Source of the DNA: Uranotaenia lowii
Taxonomy: Eukaryota > Arthropoda > Insecta > Diptera > Culicidae
NCBI RefSeq assembly: GCF_029784155.1
Contig: NC_073692.1
Span: 371,570,813 to 371,634,812, forward strand
Reading direction: 5' to 3'
DNA length: 64,000 bases
How positions within the stretch are numbered: the first letter of the stretch is position 1; every line of letters begins with the position of its first letter. Both the position numbers and the translations under genes were made by a program. Positions 23,434-32,284 of the stretch are shown here, one piece after another. Below the pieces are notes generated by a model. That model did not search any database and was not told where the DNA came from. It was given only the letters and a program-made list of their open reading frames with translations.

Positions 23434-26400
23434 TCTCTGCAGTCAGTTCTCTGCCTCCTCCAGTGTGCCGCGAGGTAGTCACCTAGGACCGATTATCTTC
23501 TTGATCGATTTCAACGATGTGCTCTCACTCCTCGATGGCCCGAAATTTTGTTAGCCTGATGATCTTAAACTGTTCCACACCATAAACGGTCAGGACGACA
23601 TTGATTTCCTGCAAAACCAGTTCAATCTATTCGCTTACTGGTGTGACATCAACTGCCTGCCTTTGAATCGCAGTAAATGTGCATCAGTCATCATTTTCTC
23701 ACGAAGACGGCAGCCTTTTTGCGCGGAGTACTACCTATTTAGGAGATGAGTTCATGCGCGGGTAGACCACATCAAAGATCTGGGCCTAATACCCGACCAA
23801 AAGCTGGAGTTCAAAACTTCAGCTCAAGGCTATCCAGCGGCGCTTTTTGCGTTATTCCTTATGACACCTAGACCTGCCAAGCTACGAACATCGATGTCAT
23901 CTCATAGACATGGATACTCTTCAAGTCTGAGGAAATGCAGCACGAGCGCCATTTATCGCCGATCTACTGACATCGCGAATCGATTGTCCTACGCTACTAG
24001 AAGCTTTTCCCTTTTGTGTGAAACCCCATGGACTGAAAACCAGGACCTTCAACTGTATGCTCCCATTCGATTGAACAACTACGGAGCCAATAGTGCTTTC
24101 ATCGGTGTTATGAAAACGTTCAACCGCTTTTATGATCTCTTCGACTTCGACGTTTCGAAGGATGTTTTCCGAAGAAAAGTTATAAGTTTAGTTTGATGTA
24201 AATTTTGGTTATAGGTCCAAATGATGACTTTAAATAACTTGGTCTGTTGATTAAATAAACAAATGAACAAAACTGACTTTCTTTGCCCTGAAGAAAAGCC
24301 ATGTATTGTTAAACTTTCGCATAGAATATAAAAAAATGTAGGTGAAATACCTATGTTGCTCTTTATTTGAAATTCCGAACTACTGGTGAATGTGTTTTCA
24401 ATTATTACTACGGTATAGTGGAACCAGTGGCTCCAGAGAGCAATATTCGTTTGAATATTAGAGAAGATTTTTTCTAGCCTTAGAAGTAGTATTCAAGGAT
24501 AATTTCATTCATTCAAAGCATGAAGGTTAAGATTTCCTCATGTAAACATTAACTGATTAGAACTTAAAAACCCAAGGCCAAAATAACGGACCTACGAAAT
24601 TAAACACACAAATTTACGACCTGGGCTGGAGAAAAATCTACTTTTGGAAACTTTCTATGATTAACTATTTTTGCTGAAGGCATTGTCCATTGGCTGGTAA
24701 ACGGTGGATAATGTGCAACACGAGACCCCATAGTGGTCATATCACCTCTTATTCACAACTCCTATCTCTACCCCCCCCTCCCCCCCGCGGTGCCGGCTGG
24801 GGTGCGAGTAACCTAAGTGGAGATCGGGTACTCAACCCCGGTGGATGCTTTGGTCGCATGCAGACTGAGAAGGTGGCCGCACGCGTCTGTTCCCCAGGTC
24901 AGGGGCGGCGTGCAACAACAAACGAGCGTCTGTTCTCCAGGTCAGGGGCGGCTCAAACAGCGTCTGTCTTGCAGCAAGCGGCTGAATTTATGAAATGCGG
25001 CTCCCGCCAGCTAAGTCCAAGATGGCAGCCCCATCGCGGGATAGGGACTTTAGGCTAACAACCTACTGCTCCCGATTTTAAAATTGTTACGGAATCCGAA
25101 AGAAATGACCGACCTGGAGCTTTGGCTCAAATCCGTATTGCTGTACGAGTGCGAAACTTGGTGCACATATGCGGTAACGACGCGAAAACTGCAAGTATTT
25201 GTAAACCGCTGCCTGCGGAATATCATCCGCGCTTGGTGGCCTGGCAACTGGATCTCGAATGAGGAACTACATCGCCGGTGTCATCAAAAGGCGCTAGAAA
25301 TCGAGATTCGGGAACGTAAGTGGAGATGGATTGGGCACACGCTGCGAAGAGATGAAAACGAGATTTGCAGAGAGGCACTAGATTGGAATCCAGAAGGTCA
25401 TCGAAGAAGAGGCAGACCCAGAAACTCGTGGCGGCGAAGCCTAGCCGTTGAAATCCGAACTGTCGACGAGAATCTCGACTGGAACCAAGTGAAGACGCTG
25501 GCTCCAGATCGTCAACAGTGGAGGTCTTTTACCACGGCCCTATGCACCGGAGGATCGGCACGCGATCATTAAGTAAGTAAGTAAGCATTGTCCATGTAGT
25601 AGTATCCTTTTTTCGCTCACCTATATAGAAGAAAACAAGAATATTGCAGTAAACTATATACAAATGAAATCACGTCATTAGCATTTTTTTTTCATTTTTA
25701 CACGCAAACTGTCAAAAACTTACCGAGTAAGTTATTTCTACGCACCCGAGAGTTTATTGGGATTTTCTTTTGTTTGCATAGTTTTCGTTTCTTATTTTGT
25801 ATGCAACTCAAAAGTTTTTTCCATTAAACTTTCAAGTGAGTACTTTTGCAGTTGCCATTTTGTTTTAGATCTTTAGACGCGTTGAAGTTGCGATTTGCAC
25901 CGATTTGGAAATTTAATCCGTGTGTGCATTCCGGCAGGTCAAATTGGCGTTAGAACGTGGATTTTCTCTTTAAGCGAGATCCAGCAAGTCAGCCATAGTC
26001 GACTCTGTTATCCCTGGCTCGCCCGTGTAGAGTTATGATTCACGTAGGTATCACATTAGCCCCAAAATCCTCTACCACATAATGCCTAGAGAGAGAGAAC
26101 ATCCGAGAGAAAATCAAATGCAACCAATCGATGGGCAACCTGGGGACTCGGCTCTTGAGCGGCAGTTAGTGACGAAATCTTATGTAGATCGGAACCCTTG
26201 TGAGTTGTGTGTTAAGCAGCGGAAATAAATAGTTTCTATTGAGAAGTCGCGAGTGTGCATTTATTCAGAAGACAACGCAGTTCTCCCTTCCCCTGGTGGA
26301 TTCTACAGCCCGGAAGAGAATTTTCTTCAACTCGCATGATCGGTTTTGGAACACCTTTTCTCCTGAGGAAAACATCAAGTGAGTAGTATAGTAATTGATG

Positions 26401-29400
26401 ATTTAAGGGACTATTAAAGTTAAATCTTACCCGCAGGACAATGTTGCCTAGTTGCGTGCCCTTCGACTGGTGGCCGAGGCATCGGTGGAAACTGAAGGCG
26501 ACTAAGCCTGCACATTTGGGTTAATTCCAGCATCCGGGAGATGCTGAATCAGCAGCTGCACCAGGGTGAGGACGCGGTTAAACAATTCCTTCAAAACCAT
26601 GACCAGGAGCTGACGAAGGCCGTTGAGACGTTCTAAGATTTGCCGGACGGGTTTGAGTCGCCGCAGAAGGATTGAAGCAACTGTCTTTTGTTAGCGCCAA
26701 CAGTGGACAGGGATATTTTTCTGTTGCGAATTCTAGTGACCCGACCAAATGTAGGGACAGATCTCTACATATTGGTAAGTATTATGCGGATTGGTTGGTT
26801 GAATAATTATTGACTCGTTTTCATTATTTTCCGGACAGCTGAACAACTGAGAAAATAGCGGCCCTCATTCCAGTCATGATAGCTGGAAGAAAGGAGCGAA
26901 TGTCGATGCGAAAATTGAAACTTGGCCCAGGCCAGCCAATCACTTCTTGCTCTCGAAGGATCGCAGCGGAAGGATTCCCCTCAGAGATGGTCATCTTTGT
27001 GCCACAGAGGCACAGAGCATTCCGCAGCAGCTCTGACTCCGAGAACCATCCGAAGGTTGCTTGTACTAAGCCATCATTTATAACACAGCAGATAAACTTT
27101 GTCTTCCTGCTGCGAGCATTCGAAGTCCGAGTTGGAAATTATTGTTTAATTTAATTTAGGATTATAAGAATCTTCCTTCTGGTCTGGAAGCTACTTATGT
27201 ATGAAAAACTGGTAAATAAAGACATAAGATTGAAATTCCTACTTTTAATTTCATTTAATTCGAACATTTCTCTATTTTCTACGATTGTTGGATTCTACGC
27301 ACCGGCGAGAAAACAGAAAAAAACTTTCTGTTGCGTAAAGTGCACTAAACTTAACGTTGAGTTAAACACGCTTAACTTTATGTTGAGTTTAATGCATAAA
27401 ATTAACATTAAGTCCCTGCACTTTTTGTCCGAGATGCGTACAAAAAACTGGCGGTTGAGTTTATAATTTTTGCCGTGTAGACATTTTAACCATGTTTTGT
27501 AAATCCACATATATTGGGCCTTCCAAAAAGTAAAACATAACATTGCACCAAGGGGTTCAACCCCGGGGTTGTGCTTTAAAGTGTGAATTTGGAATTTTCA
27601 ACCCATCACTTTATCATATCATCAAATCTGGAGACAAAATATTCCAAAATTAGGCATAATATGTTATTTCCCTTTTTTCACGGAAAAAAAAATATGCTTA
27701 CTTGTATAGGAATGATACTCAGTGGAAAAATTAATTCACAGTGGCTCCAGAAAGTAATATCCTATTCAAGTCTTAAAAGTGTATATTTTTTGGTGTGCAC
27801 GTGTTTCATTAATCAAAAGTTTGGTTTAAGTAAATTTTAGTTTGTTGTGATACAATTAAGCGGTAAAGCAAGATTTAAAAAGGTGTTTCAACGTCCCTCA
27901 TCAGCGATGTTAACAATGTTAAAGCACTGACCACACTGACTTGACTCTTAGAACAAAAATTCAACCATTTTCTGTCTAATTTTTTGTTGTCAGCTTTTGC
28001 AGGTTCGCAATACCGACGGCAGGTGGCGAACCTGAAAAATTTGACAAAAAATGCCCTGTAGGAAAAATGGTCCTGTTTAGCCCGATTTTATCGTAGAAAT
28101 TGCGTGTTTTATTTTTAAAGTTGGGTGGCATTTCCTAACTGGGATAGCATTTCTTCAAATCGATCGATGCGCACTCTGGAATCGACATTGCGTACTGTTG
28201 GAAAAATGATTTTTTTTGTTTTTTTTTCTGGAAAAATTATCCAGAAAACGAAATCGAGTGTCCAGTCAGTATGGTCAGTGGTTAAAGCATGACAACGAAC
28301 AAAAAAAAAAAAAATTCAAAGACGCTTTCCATCGAAATGACTATTCAAATGGAAACTGTAATCCTAAGGAATAGATTCTAACATTTCTATTCGTTTCTAC
28401 CATGGATTTCACTTCAGTAGTACGTATTTCATTAAGTCAAAAATGCTTTAAGTACTTACATATTGTCAATCCCTTGGACAGCAACGAAATGGGAGACGAA
28501 AAGCCCTGGCTAGCAGTCTGAGCGGTCAAAGTATACCACAGAGACCGAACGAACTGCGGCTTCGACGCCAACATGTACAACAGCTTGTACTCGTACACCG
28601 CCAGCCGGTTGTAGGTCATCAGATTGTGGCAAATTAAGCACAGGTGCTGCACCACTGCGGGGTTGTCCAGTATGTTGTCTACATGTTGCACGATAAACGA
28701 CACCCGGTCGTTATCGTTGAACATGCCGATGGCTTCGGTGAGCGTTCGATTTTCCATACTGTTGAGCATTTGAACGTCATCCGATTCGGACTCCGAATCG
28801 CTTGAATCGTCTTGCCGGTTCTGGTACGTTTCGATGGTCACTCGCGGCAGTTTCATTATGTTGCTAACCATGGATGAGAGAACTTTGACGTACTCGCTGT
28901 ACAACTGCTCGTCATCGATTTTATCTGATTGAGATAAAGAAACGGAAAAATTAGAAAGCATGAATGAGAAGGAATTAACGTATTATAAAACTGACTTACC
29001 TAGTTTATTTTCTCCTAATCGCATGACTGAATACAGCAGAAAACTCGTCAAATCTAGAATTTCTTTTTCAAAATTCTTTCGAGGTTTCTTACTAGAACTA
29101 CCAGAGCCTAAATTGCCACTGAACACACTCCCGTCCATCTCGTCATCGATGTCGATGAGAATTGTGTTCTGATAGTCCAAACGGCTCTGGTACTCCTCGG
29201 CCAGATATCGAATTAAGGCCGTGTAGGGAAACTCATCCGAATTTGCCAATGCGGGTAAAATGTAGTATCGGATTTGTCTGGAAAACTCCGGCGATAGTAT
29301 GTGAAATACAAACGATTGCATGATGCTTTTGTCGAACGTTGCGTTGTTCGTTGGAAGCAACTTGAGCGGACGGATTAACATCTGCAACAGGGCATCGGCA

Positions 29401-30391
29401 ATCGGATTCTGTATTGTTGCAGTGTCTTCGTCCGGTGCCGGTATCTTTTCTTCGATGAGCTGCCGAACGATCCGAAAGTACCGCTGCCGTATCAGAAAAC
29501 AAAAGATGCTCTCCAAAAAACCTCTCGCCAGCTGCGGATTGTCCTGCGGTAGGTACCGGGAAATGTATGCATTGGAAGAAAATATTTCCAACATTCTCAT
29601 CGGAATGGCCTTTAAAAAAATAGTCATCATTATCAGTGAGCTTAGAGTTTGCAAGTCATAATACGATATGAGTCAGCCAGCAGTCGTACTTATACCGAAT
29701 ACTCACCGGTGACTGATCAGGAGCAAACATCTGCTCCAAACATAGTCCCAGCAATTTTTTGATTCTATAGATCCACATTGGCTGTGTCGTAGCCGCTTCA
29801 TAGATTACTTTTGGATTTTTGACTACATATTGGCAAAGGAAAATCTGCAATTCAAAAAGATTTCATCAATAGATTTTAAGTATAATCGCCGTGCCATCGA
29901 AAACTATCGGAATACATTGGCAGAGAATTTAGTACAAAAATCGATTTTTTTATTTGAGAGTAATGACCTTTGAAGAGCTAGCCAAAAATGACCTGTTGAT
30001 AAATATCTTTAAATCAAAAATCAAAACTTCATGCAACACTAACCAATCTTTCGCCGTCCTTGCTCTGCCCTGAGCCTTGATAGAAGAAAACAATCCGGCG
30101 GGTCAGGAAGTCCAAATCCTCCAAACTTTCGATCGTCCCGTTCAGCTTCTTCCGATGTTCGTCGAATCTTTCCCGTTCACGACGTTTCACGTTCTGGCGC
30201 TGCACAAAGCTCCTGACCGAGCTTTGAATCACCACAGCACCATTTTGCTGACGGCGAGCATCCTCCCGTTTCTGCCGTTCCTGTTGGGCCTTCCGGATGA
30301 TGGTCAGACGGTCCGATTTTTGCGACGACGCACCACCCAAATTTTGCTGAGGCCGTCGACGGAAGTCACCGTCAAAGTTGAACATGTTCAC
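5549..30391 (-). CDS. Ube3c: HECT E3 ubiquitin-protein ligase UBE3C (nine exons)
   Basis: Ubiquitin ligase that binds proteasomes and extends ubiquitin chains on stalled substrates (family knowledge). Coding exons, 5' to 3' on the minus strand: 30391-30044, 29844-29707, 29609-29000, 28924-28460, 7578-6808, 6751-6607, 6549-6328, 6263-6173, 6103-5549. Every junction is GT-AG and the phases agree. The total is 1115 codons with stop. The N-terminus (FNFDGDFRRRPQQNLGG, then an IQ-like motif at about 52-66) matches UBE3C. The HECT domain fills the C-terminal third. The catalytic cysteine is in the ASTCMNLLKLP motif, 32 residues from the C-terminus (residue 1082), the same distance as I recall for human UBE3C. 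The protein ends GFELS. A second ATG at 30385 is an equally good start. One intron is 20.9 kb and full of transposons. Confidence 0.95.
8409..11026 (-). mobile_element. 5'-truncated I/Loa-like non-LTR retrotransposon with RNase H
   Basis: The insertion has an 11-bp target duplication AATAAATGGAA at 8398-8408 and 11027-11037, and a 3' poly-A (poly-T on plus, 8409-8422). Its 5' end is truncated inside the RT domain, the usual outcome of target-primed reverse transcription. It landed inside the ITmD37E transposase gene and is therefore younger than that element. A short 3' relic near 59071-59112 looks like the same family. Confidence 0.92.
8573..11023 (-). CDS. Reverse transcriptase-RNase H ORF (5'-truncated element)
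   Basis: 816 codons with no stop. RT motif A is FLDIKGAFDAV (D at about 159), motif B is GLPQGSCLSPLLYNFY, and the active site is LADD at about 246-249. RNase H covers roughly residues 535-665, with YFTDGS, AELAAIHWTL, VTDSLSS and a VPSHCSIVGNEKAD motif giving the D-E-D-H/D set. A C-terminal CGCGQGFHDIEHIVWSC zinc-like motif is usual in I/Loa/R1 types. The endonuclease and the start of the RT domain are lost, so the protein cannot mobilise on its own. The long open frame shows that the insertion is recent. Confidence 0.85.
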   Translation of the reverse strand: MPPDRCGLDSSFLMVEFSLALLSCNNSAPGIDKIKFNLLKNLPDAAKFRLLNLFNQFLENNIVPQEWRQVRVIAIQKPGKPASDANSYRPIAMLSCIRKLMEKMILFRLDKWVEANGLLSDTQFGFRRGKGTNDCLALLSSEIQMAYAKREQMASVFLDIKGAFDAVSIEVLSDKLHSRGLPPLLNNILYSLLCEKHLNFAHGDIAVRRTSYMGLPQGSCLSPLLYNFYVSDIDSCLSEGCTLRQLADDGVVSVTGSTESHLHRPLQDTLDRLSSWALGLGIEFSPQKTEMVVFSKKHRPAQPKLQLLGRPITQSRCFKYLGVWFDSKCTWRAHIEYLKGKCQQRINFLRSITGTWWGAHPEDLIKLYRTTILSVMEYGSFCFQSAAKTHLIKLERIQYRCLRIALGCMPSTHNMSLEVLAGILPLRDRFSLLSLRFLIRCEVMNPLVIVNFERLLEQNLQTRFMSIYHVFMSMQVNPSTYSPTRVCNPDYDHSSVQFDLSMQQEIRGIPDQHRSLLVPRIFEAKFRHVDAEKMYFTDGSLIEESTGFGVFNEINSASYNLQSPCSVYIAELAAIHWTLDSVASRPAGLYYIVTDSLSSIEAMRSIRPGKHSPYFLEKIRNILSALTRRRFSITFVWVPSHCSIVGNEKADSLAKVGAMEGDTYQREIVFNEFYFFVRRNSITNWQRRWDEDELGRWLHSIIPKVSLKTWFNRLDLSRDFIRIFSRLMSNHYSLDAVLYRFDLAGSNLCGCGQGFHDIEHIVWSCEVHLVARTNLVDSLRARGKPPNVPVRDVLAVLDLDYMFEIYLFLKAIDLRL
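11640..12160 (+). pseudogene. 3' fragment of the RTE-like element, decayed
   Basis: Between about 11680 and 12140 the sequence parallels the last 150 codons and 3' UTR of the full-length RTE-like element at 32273-35691 (shared CGAAACTTGGTGCACATATGCGG-type stretch, CATCAAAAGGCGCTAGAAATCGA). It has several stops, shifts and a deletion. It is an old 5'-truncated copy. Bases 12161-12446 show no feature I recognise. Confidence 0.75.
13396..13743 (+). repeat. 5' LTR of BEL/Pao element
   Basis: 348 bp, beginning TGTTACATCCACAGC. It differs from the 3' LTR at one position that I can see (A versus T near 13551). It should carry promoter and polyadenylation signals. Confidence 0.92.
13797..14816 (+). 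pseudogene. BEL/Pao gag, N-terminal part with PHD finger, frameshifted
   Basis: The ATG at 13797 opens a frame with a PHD finger (residues about 8-50: CSLCNKPDSDRMVACDKC ... CPIC), followed by a long charged coiled coil (about 80-170). The frame closes with TAG at 14685-14687. The expected gag sequence (ARQVLHRDLPTFTG...) continues at once in another frame to 14816, so a single-base loss near 14680 is the likely cause. The hAT insertion then cuts the gene. Gag proteins with N-terminal PHD fingers are known in insect BEL/Pao elements. Confidence 0.85.
14825..17636. mobile_element. hAT-type DNA transposon, non-autonomous
   Basis: An 8-bp target duplication GTCTACAA lies at 14817-14824 and 17637-17644. 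The ends CAGTGGTCGGCAACC and (reverse) CATAGGTCGGCAACC are hAT-like. The interior is AT-rich with no transposase ORF that I recognise; the longest open frame (15379-15750) shows no family motif. It sits inside the BEL gag, so it is younger than the BEL element. Confidence 0.88.
16247..16551. mobile_element. MITE inside the hAT element
   Basis: Inverted termini CCCAGACAACCA lie at 16247-16258 and 16540-16551, about 305 bp apart. The interior is AT-rich with many TATACGT-like words and no coding capacity. A target duplication is not clear. Confidence 0.6.
17645..22417 (+). pseudogene. BEL/Pao gag C-terminus and pol (protease, RT, partial RNase H, integrase)
   Basis: One open frame from the end of the hAT insertion to 22417. 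In order it contains the gag remainder, zinc-knuckle-like cysteines (CPVCEKSGHDTEHC, about 18180-18230), a protease-like segment (FALLDEAS), RT with YVDDFLDS at about 19748, RNase H, an HHCC zinc region (about 21160-21290) and an integrase core (GLDYFGP, FSDNGTNF, then the ERLVRS region). RNase H jumps from VGAKAKIS directly to RRFFWTDSS near 20415. The usual stretch carrying the second catalytic acid is missing, an in-frame deletion of some 30-40 residues. The apparent start upstream of 17645 lies in hAT sequence and is artificial. Confidence 0.88.
22303..22650 (+). repeat. 3' LTR of BEL/Pao element
   Basis: 348 bp, matching the 5' LTR at all but one position by eye. The pol reading frame runs into it and stops at 22417. 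Confidence 0.92.
22753..23103. repeat. Internal inverted copies of GGGGTAAGTGTGGACGG
   Basis: The subterminal word of the surrounding TIR element recurs at 22753 (plus), 23087 (minus), 23105 (plus, diverged) and 23296 (minus, diverged). The 22753/23087 pair forms an inner foldback. This suggests a smaller relative inserted in, or duplicated within, the larger element. Confidence 0.55.
23382..23453. repeat. (CT)n microsatellite between inverted GCAGAGAACTGACT arms
   Basis: About 17 CT units are flanked by GCAGAGAACTGACT on the left and its reverse complement on the right. The left arm lies in the RT relic, and the right arm may be a copy made when the microsatellite arose. Confidence 0.7.
24692..24824 (+). 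ncRNA. HDV-like ribozyme, probably impaired copy
   Basis: It has the same P1 strands as the full-length element (GGCTGGT at 24692-24698, GCCGGCT at 24792-24798), P3 ACC/GGT, P4 GGT/ACC, CTAAG and P2 strand GGAGAT (24819-24824). The loop L3 has grown from 7 to about 16 nt by C-tract expansion, which should disturb the P1.1 pairing. Confidence 0.55.
24692..25584 (+). mobile_element. Internally deleted RTE-like copy with target duplication
   Basis: The 5' leader (24692 to about 25118) is joined directly to the last 150 codons and 3' end of the same family (to 25584). Compared with the full copy at 32273-35691, a 2.53-kb block (equivalent to 32731-35261) is missing. The flanks repeat GCATTGTCCAT (24680-24690, 25585-25595), and the 3' end is a TAAG tandem. 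The deleted form was therefore either mobilised as such or deleted after insertion. It has the same family 5' ribozyme-like end. Confidence 0.85.
25596..26238. other. No gene recognised
   Basis: AT-rich intronic DNA. From about 25940 there are LTR-like or leader-like sentences (TTGGCGTTAGAACGTGG near 25942), but no second LTR or coding sequence, so I assign nothing. Confidence 0.4.
26239..27215 (+). pseudogene. Decayed spliced gene of unknown identity
   Basis: The splice-like signals are ordered as in a gene: donor GTGAGT at about 26380, acceptor CCCGCAG at about 26443, donor GTAAGT at about 26775, acceptor TTTTCCGGACAG at about 26838, and AATAAA near 27216. The second block encodes a helical-looking stretch near 26545-26640 (REMLNQQLHQGEDAVKQFL, then HDQELTKAVETF), but every long frame has stops. 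I do not recognise the protein. It could be a duplicated host gene or part of an unclassified element lying in the Ube3c intron. Confidence 0.35.
27925..28280. mobile_element. hAT-like MITE with internal hairpin
   Basis: Inverted ends CACTGACCAYACTGACT lie at 27925 and 28280. The flanking GTTAAAG (27918-27924, 28281-28287) is a 7-8 bp target duplication as hAT elements make. Inside, CAGGTTCGC and GCGAACCTG (about 28001-28035), extended by TTTTGTTGTCA/TGACAAAAAAT, form a hairpin. It is about 356 bp and non-coding. Confidence 0.75.
28460..30391 (-). CDS. Ube3c: Ube3c exons 1-4 (N-terminal half)
   Basis: Exon 1 (30391-30044, 116 codons) holds the proteasome-association N-terminus and the IQ motif, with donor ATTG/GTTAGT. 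Exon 2 is 29844-29707, exon 3 29609-29000 and exon 4 28924-28460, with introns of 199, 97 and 75 bp. Exon 3 encodes the helical region before the linker. Exon 4 has an acidic serine-rich stretch (DDSSDSESESDD). The donor at 28459 (phase 1) opens the giant intron. About 200 bp upstream of the ATG lack other genes and probably hold the promoter. Confidence 0.93.
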
Positions 30392-31598
30392 TACGAGCCC
30401 CCCACTAGCACTTCCGGTTGCGTAAAATCCTAAACGAAACTATCCCTAGCTTTAAGCACACAAACAGTAGTAGTTTTTCCTCCAATTTGACGCGAGATTC
30501 GTGAGAAAAGCACAGTAAATTCAGACGAATCAGCAAACAAAGTCCTTGATGAATGAATGAAATCAACCAATCAGCTGTCTGAATGACTACCCTTTTTCTT
30601 TACCTATTCTGACGTTTCCTATATGCTGACATTTTTCTTTTTGCTCGTCATCATCAAACAAAAAATGAAAACATTGCAATGATCCGCATTGAAAGTCAAT
30701 GATCAATATCATGAATATCATCATCATCATTCAGAACAATCACAACACAATCCGAATTCTACGACGCCAACCTCTTCATATTTTTTTAAAATAATTCAGA
30801 TACTCTAAGGTTTTTTACACAGGAAATGTACGTGCCGTGTTACAAATAAAAACGCCCTGAACATTTCCAAAATCCGTGTAAAAAACATGCAAATTTCGAA
30901 ATTCGTTTCAACATTTGAAGCAGGAAAGGGAATCGGCTCTGAAACTTGAGCTACGAGTTGAGATGAGAAAAAGATTAGAGATATGATACAGACCTTGGAC
31001 CAGAGAACCGAGACCTTATATACAAAAAATGAGACCTGAGACATGAAATTTGATAGGGATGAATCATCCAAAAGGATGAAAATTCCATAAAAAAATTTTC
31101 AGGCCTGAGATTTGAGAGCTGATATCTGAAAACTGAGCCTGAAACCTGAGTTCTGAGACATGATAATTCAGACATAATACTTGGGACTTGAGACTAGAGA
31201 CTAGAGAGAGACCACCCTATACCTGAAATCTAAAACTTAAGAAATTAGACATAAGGCATATAACATAAGCAACCTGAGACTGGAATTGAGAGCTGATATT
31301 TAAGATCTGAATTCTTTTACAAGCTTTGATAAATAGGTTACAAGCAGCACGGTTTATTACCGACACTTTACCATCATTGTGGCGTTCGTGGATAATAGTT
31401 TCAAATAAAACTGATCTTAACGAGGAAAAGCAAATTCATCATCAACTAACTTTATAGTATCTACCAGCTGGATTTCGAATATTTCTAACCGAATTTAAAA
31501 GGTAATTCATACTTCAAATCATTATTCATTTAATTTTTTGTAAGACTCGTTATTTTTTACATACAGCTTATGATTCTATACTTGAGTGTTTTGTCCTT
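30392..31598. other. Intergenic region between Ube3c and Polr2K, with degenerate repeat
   Basis: 30392-30600 should hold the Ube3c 5' UTR and promoter. From about 30930 to 31320 the sequence is a loose array of words such as GAGACCTGAGA, GAGACTTGAGA and CTGAAACCTGAG at roughly 8-12 base intervals. This is a degenerate purine-rich simple satellite. No gene was seen. Confidence 0.6.
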
Positions 31599-31919
<321 letters not shown>

Positions 31920-32284
31920 AGCACTAACAATTGCTGACCGGAGGAAACAGGAAACTATTAACGAAATTCTAGATTTTTCGCAGCCGCGCTTAGCAAAGCC
32001 TGATGAATCGGATGAAACAGATGAAGAAACGCGAGGTTTTGTTTTGAAAATCATCCACGCCGTCAACAACAATCATCATCGTTTAGCGTCATCAAAACAA
32101 TCATGTTGGGCGAAATTGAAAAAAAATCTTCGTTCAGTTTTAGGATTCATACTTACTCTGGAAAAAGTAGGAATGCCCTTATTTCAAATCAGATTGAAAT
32201 CAAATTTGAACAAACCGGGTTTTAACAAAATCTAGCGTGAGCTTTAATTACTTCGAATGAAACAGAAACACCTACCTAACCTAC

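Larger units (their letters stand above)
12447..24240 (+). pseudogene. CR1-like RT relic split by the nested insertions
   Basis: The left part at 12447-12560 encodes RT motif A (VIYTDLSAAFDKVNH ... LLDWF). The right part resumes directly at 23346 (RSYLTGPKLTV), continues with motif B at 23465 (VPRGSHLGPII) and runs through thumb/C-terminal sequence to 24196. It contains frameshifts. The C-terminal region parallels that of the CR1-like ORF2 at 1105-4515. The tail near 24255 (AAATAAACAAATGAACAAA) recalls that family's 3' repeat. This is the oldest layer of the nest; everything between 12561 and 23343 was inserted into it. Confidence 0.8.
7579..28459 (-). other. 20.9-kb Ube3c intron packed with transposons
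   Basis: The donor (GTAAGT, ending at 28459) and the acceptor (TTTCAG, just above 7578) join exons in matching phase 1. The other seven introns are 56-199 bp. At least ten transposon insertions account for most of the interval. No other intact host gene is seen inside. Confidence 0.9.

Noticed and set aside
27544..27574. Short palindrome CAACCCCGGGGTTG as an operator or terminator
   Set aside because: A lone 14-base palindrome in intronic repeat-rich DNA; nothing supports function.
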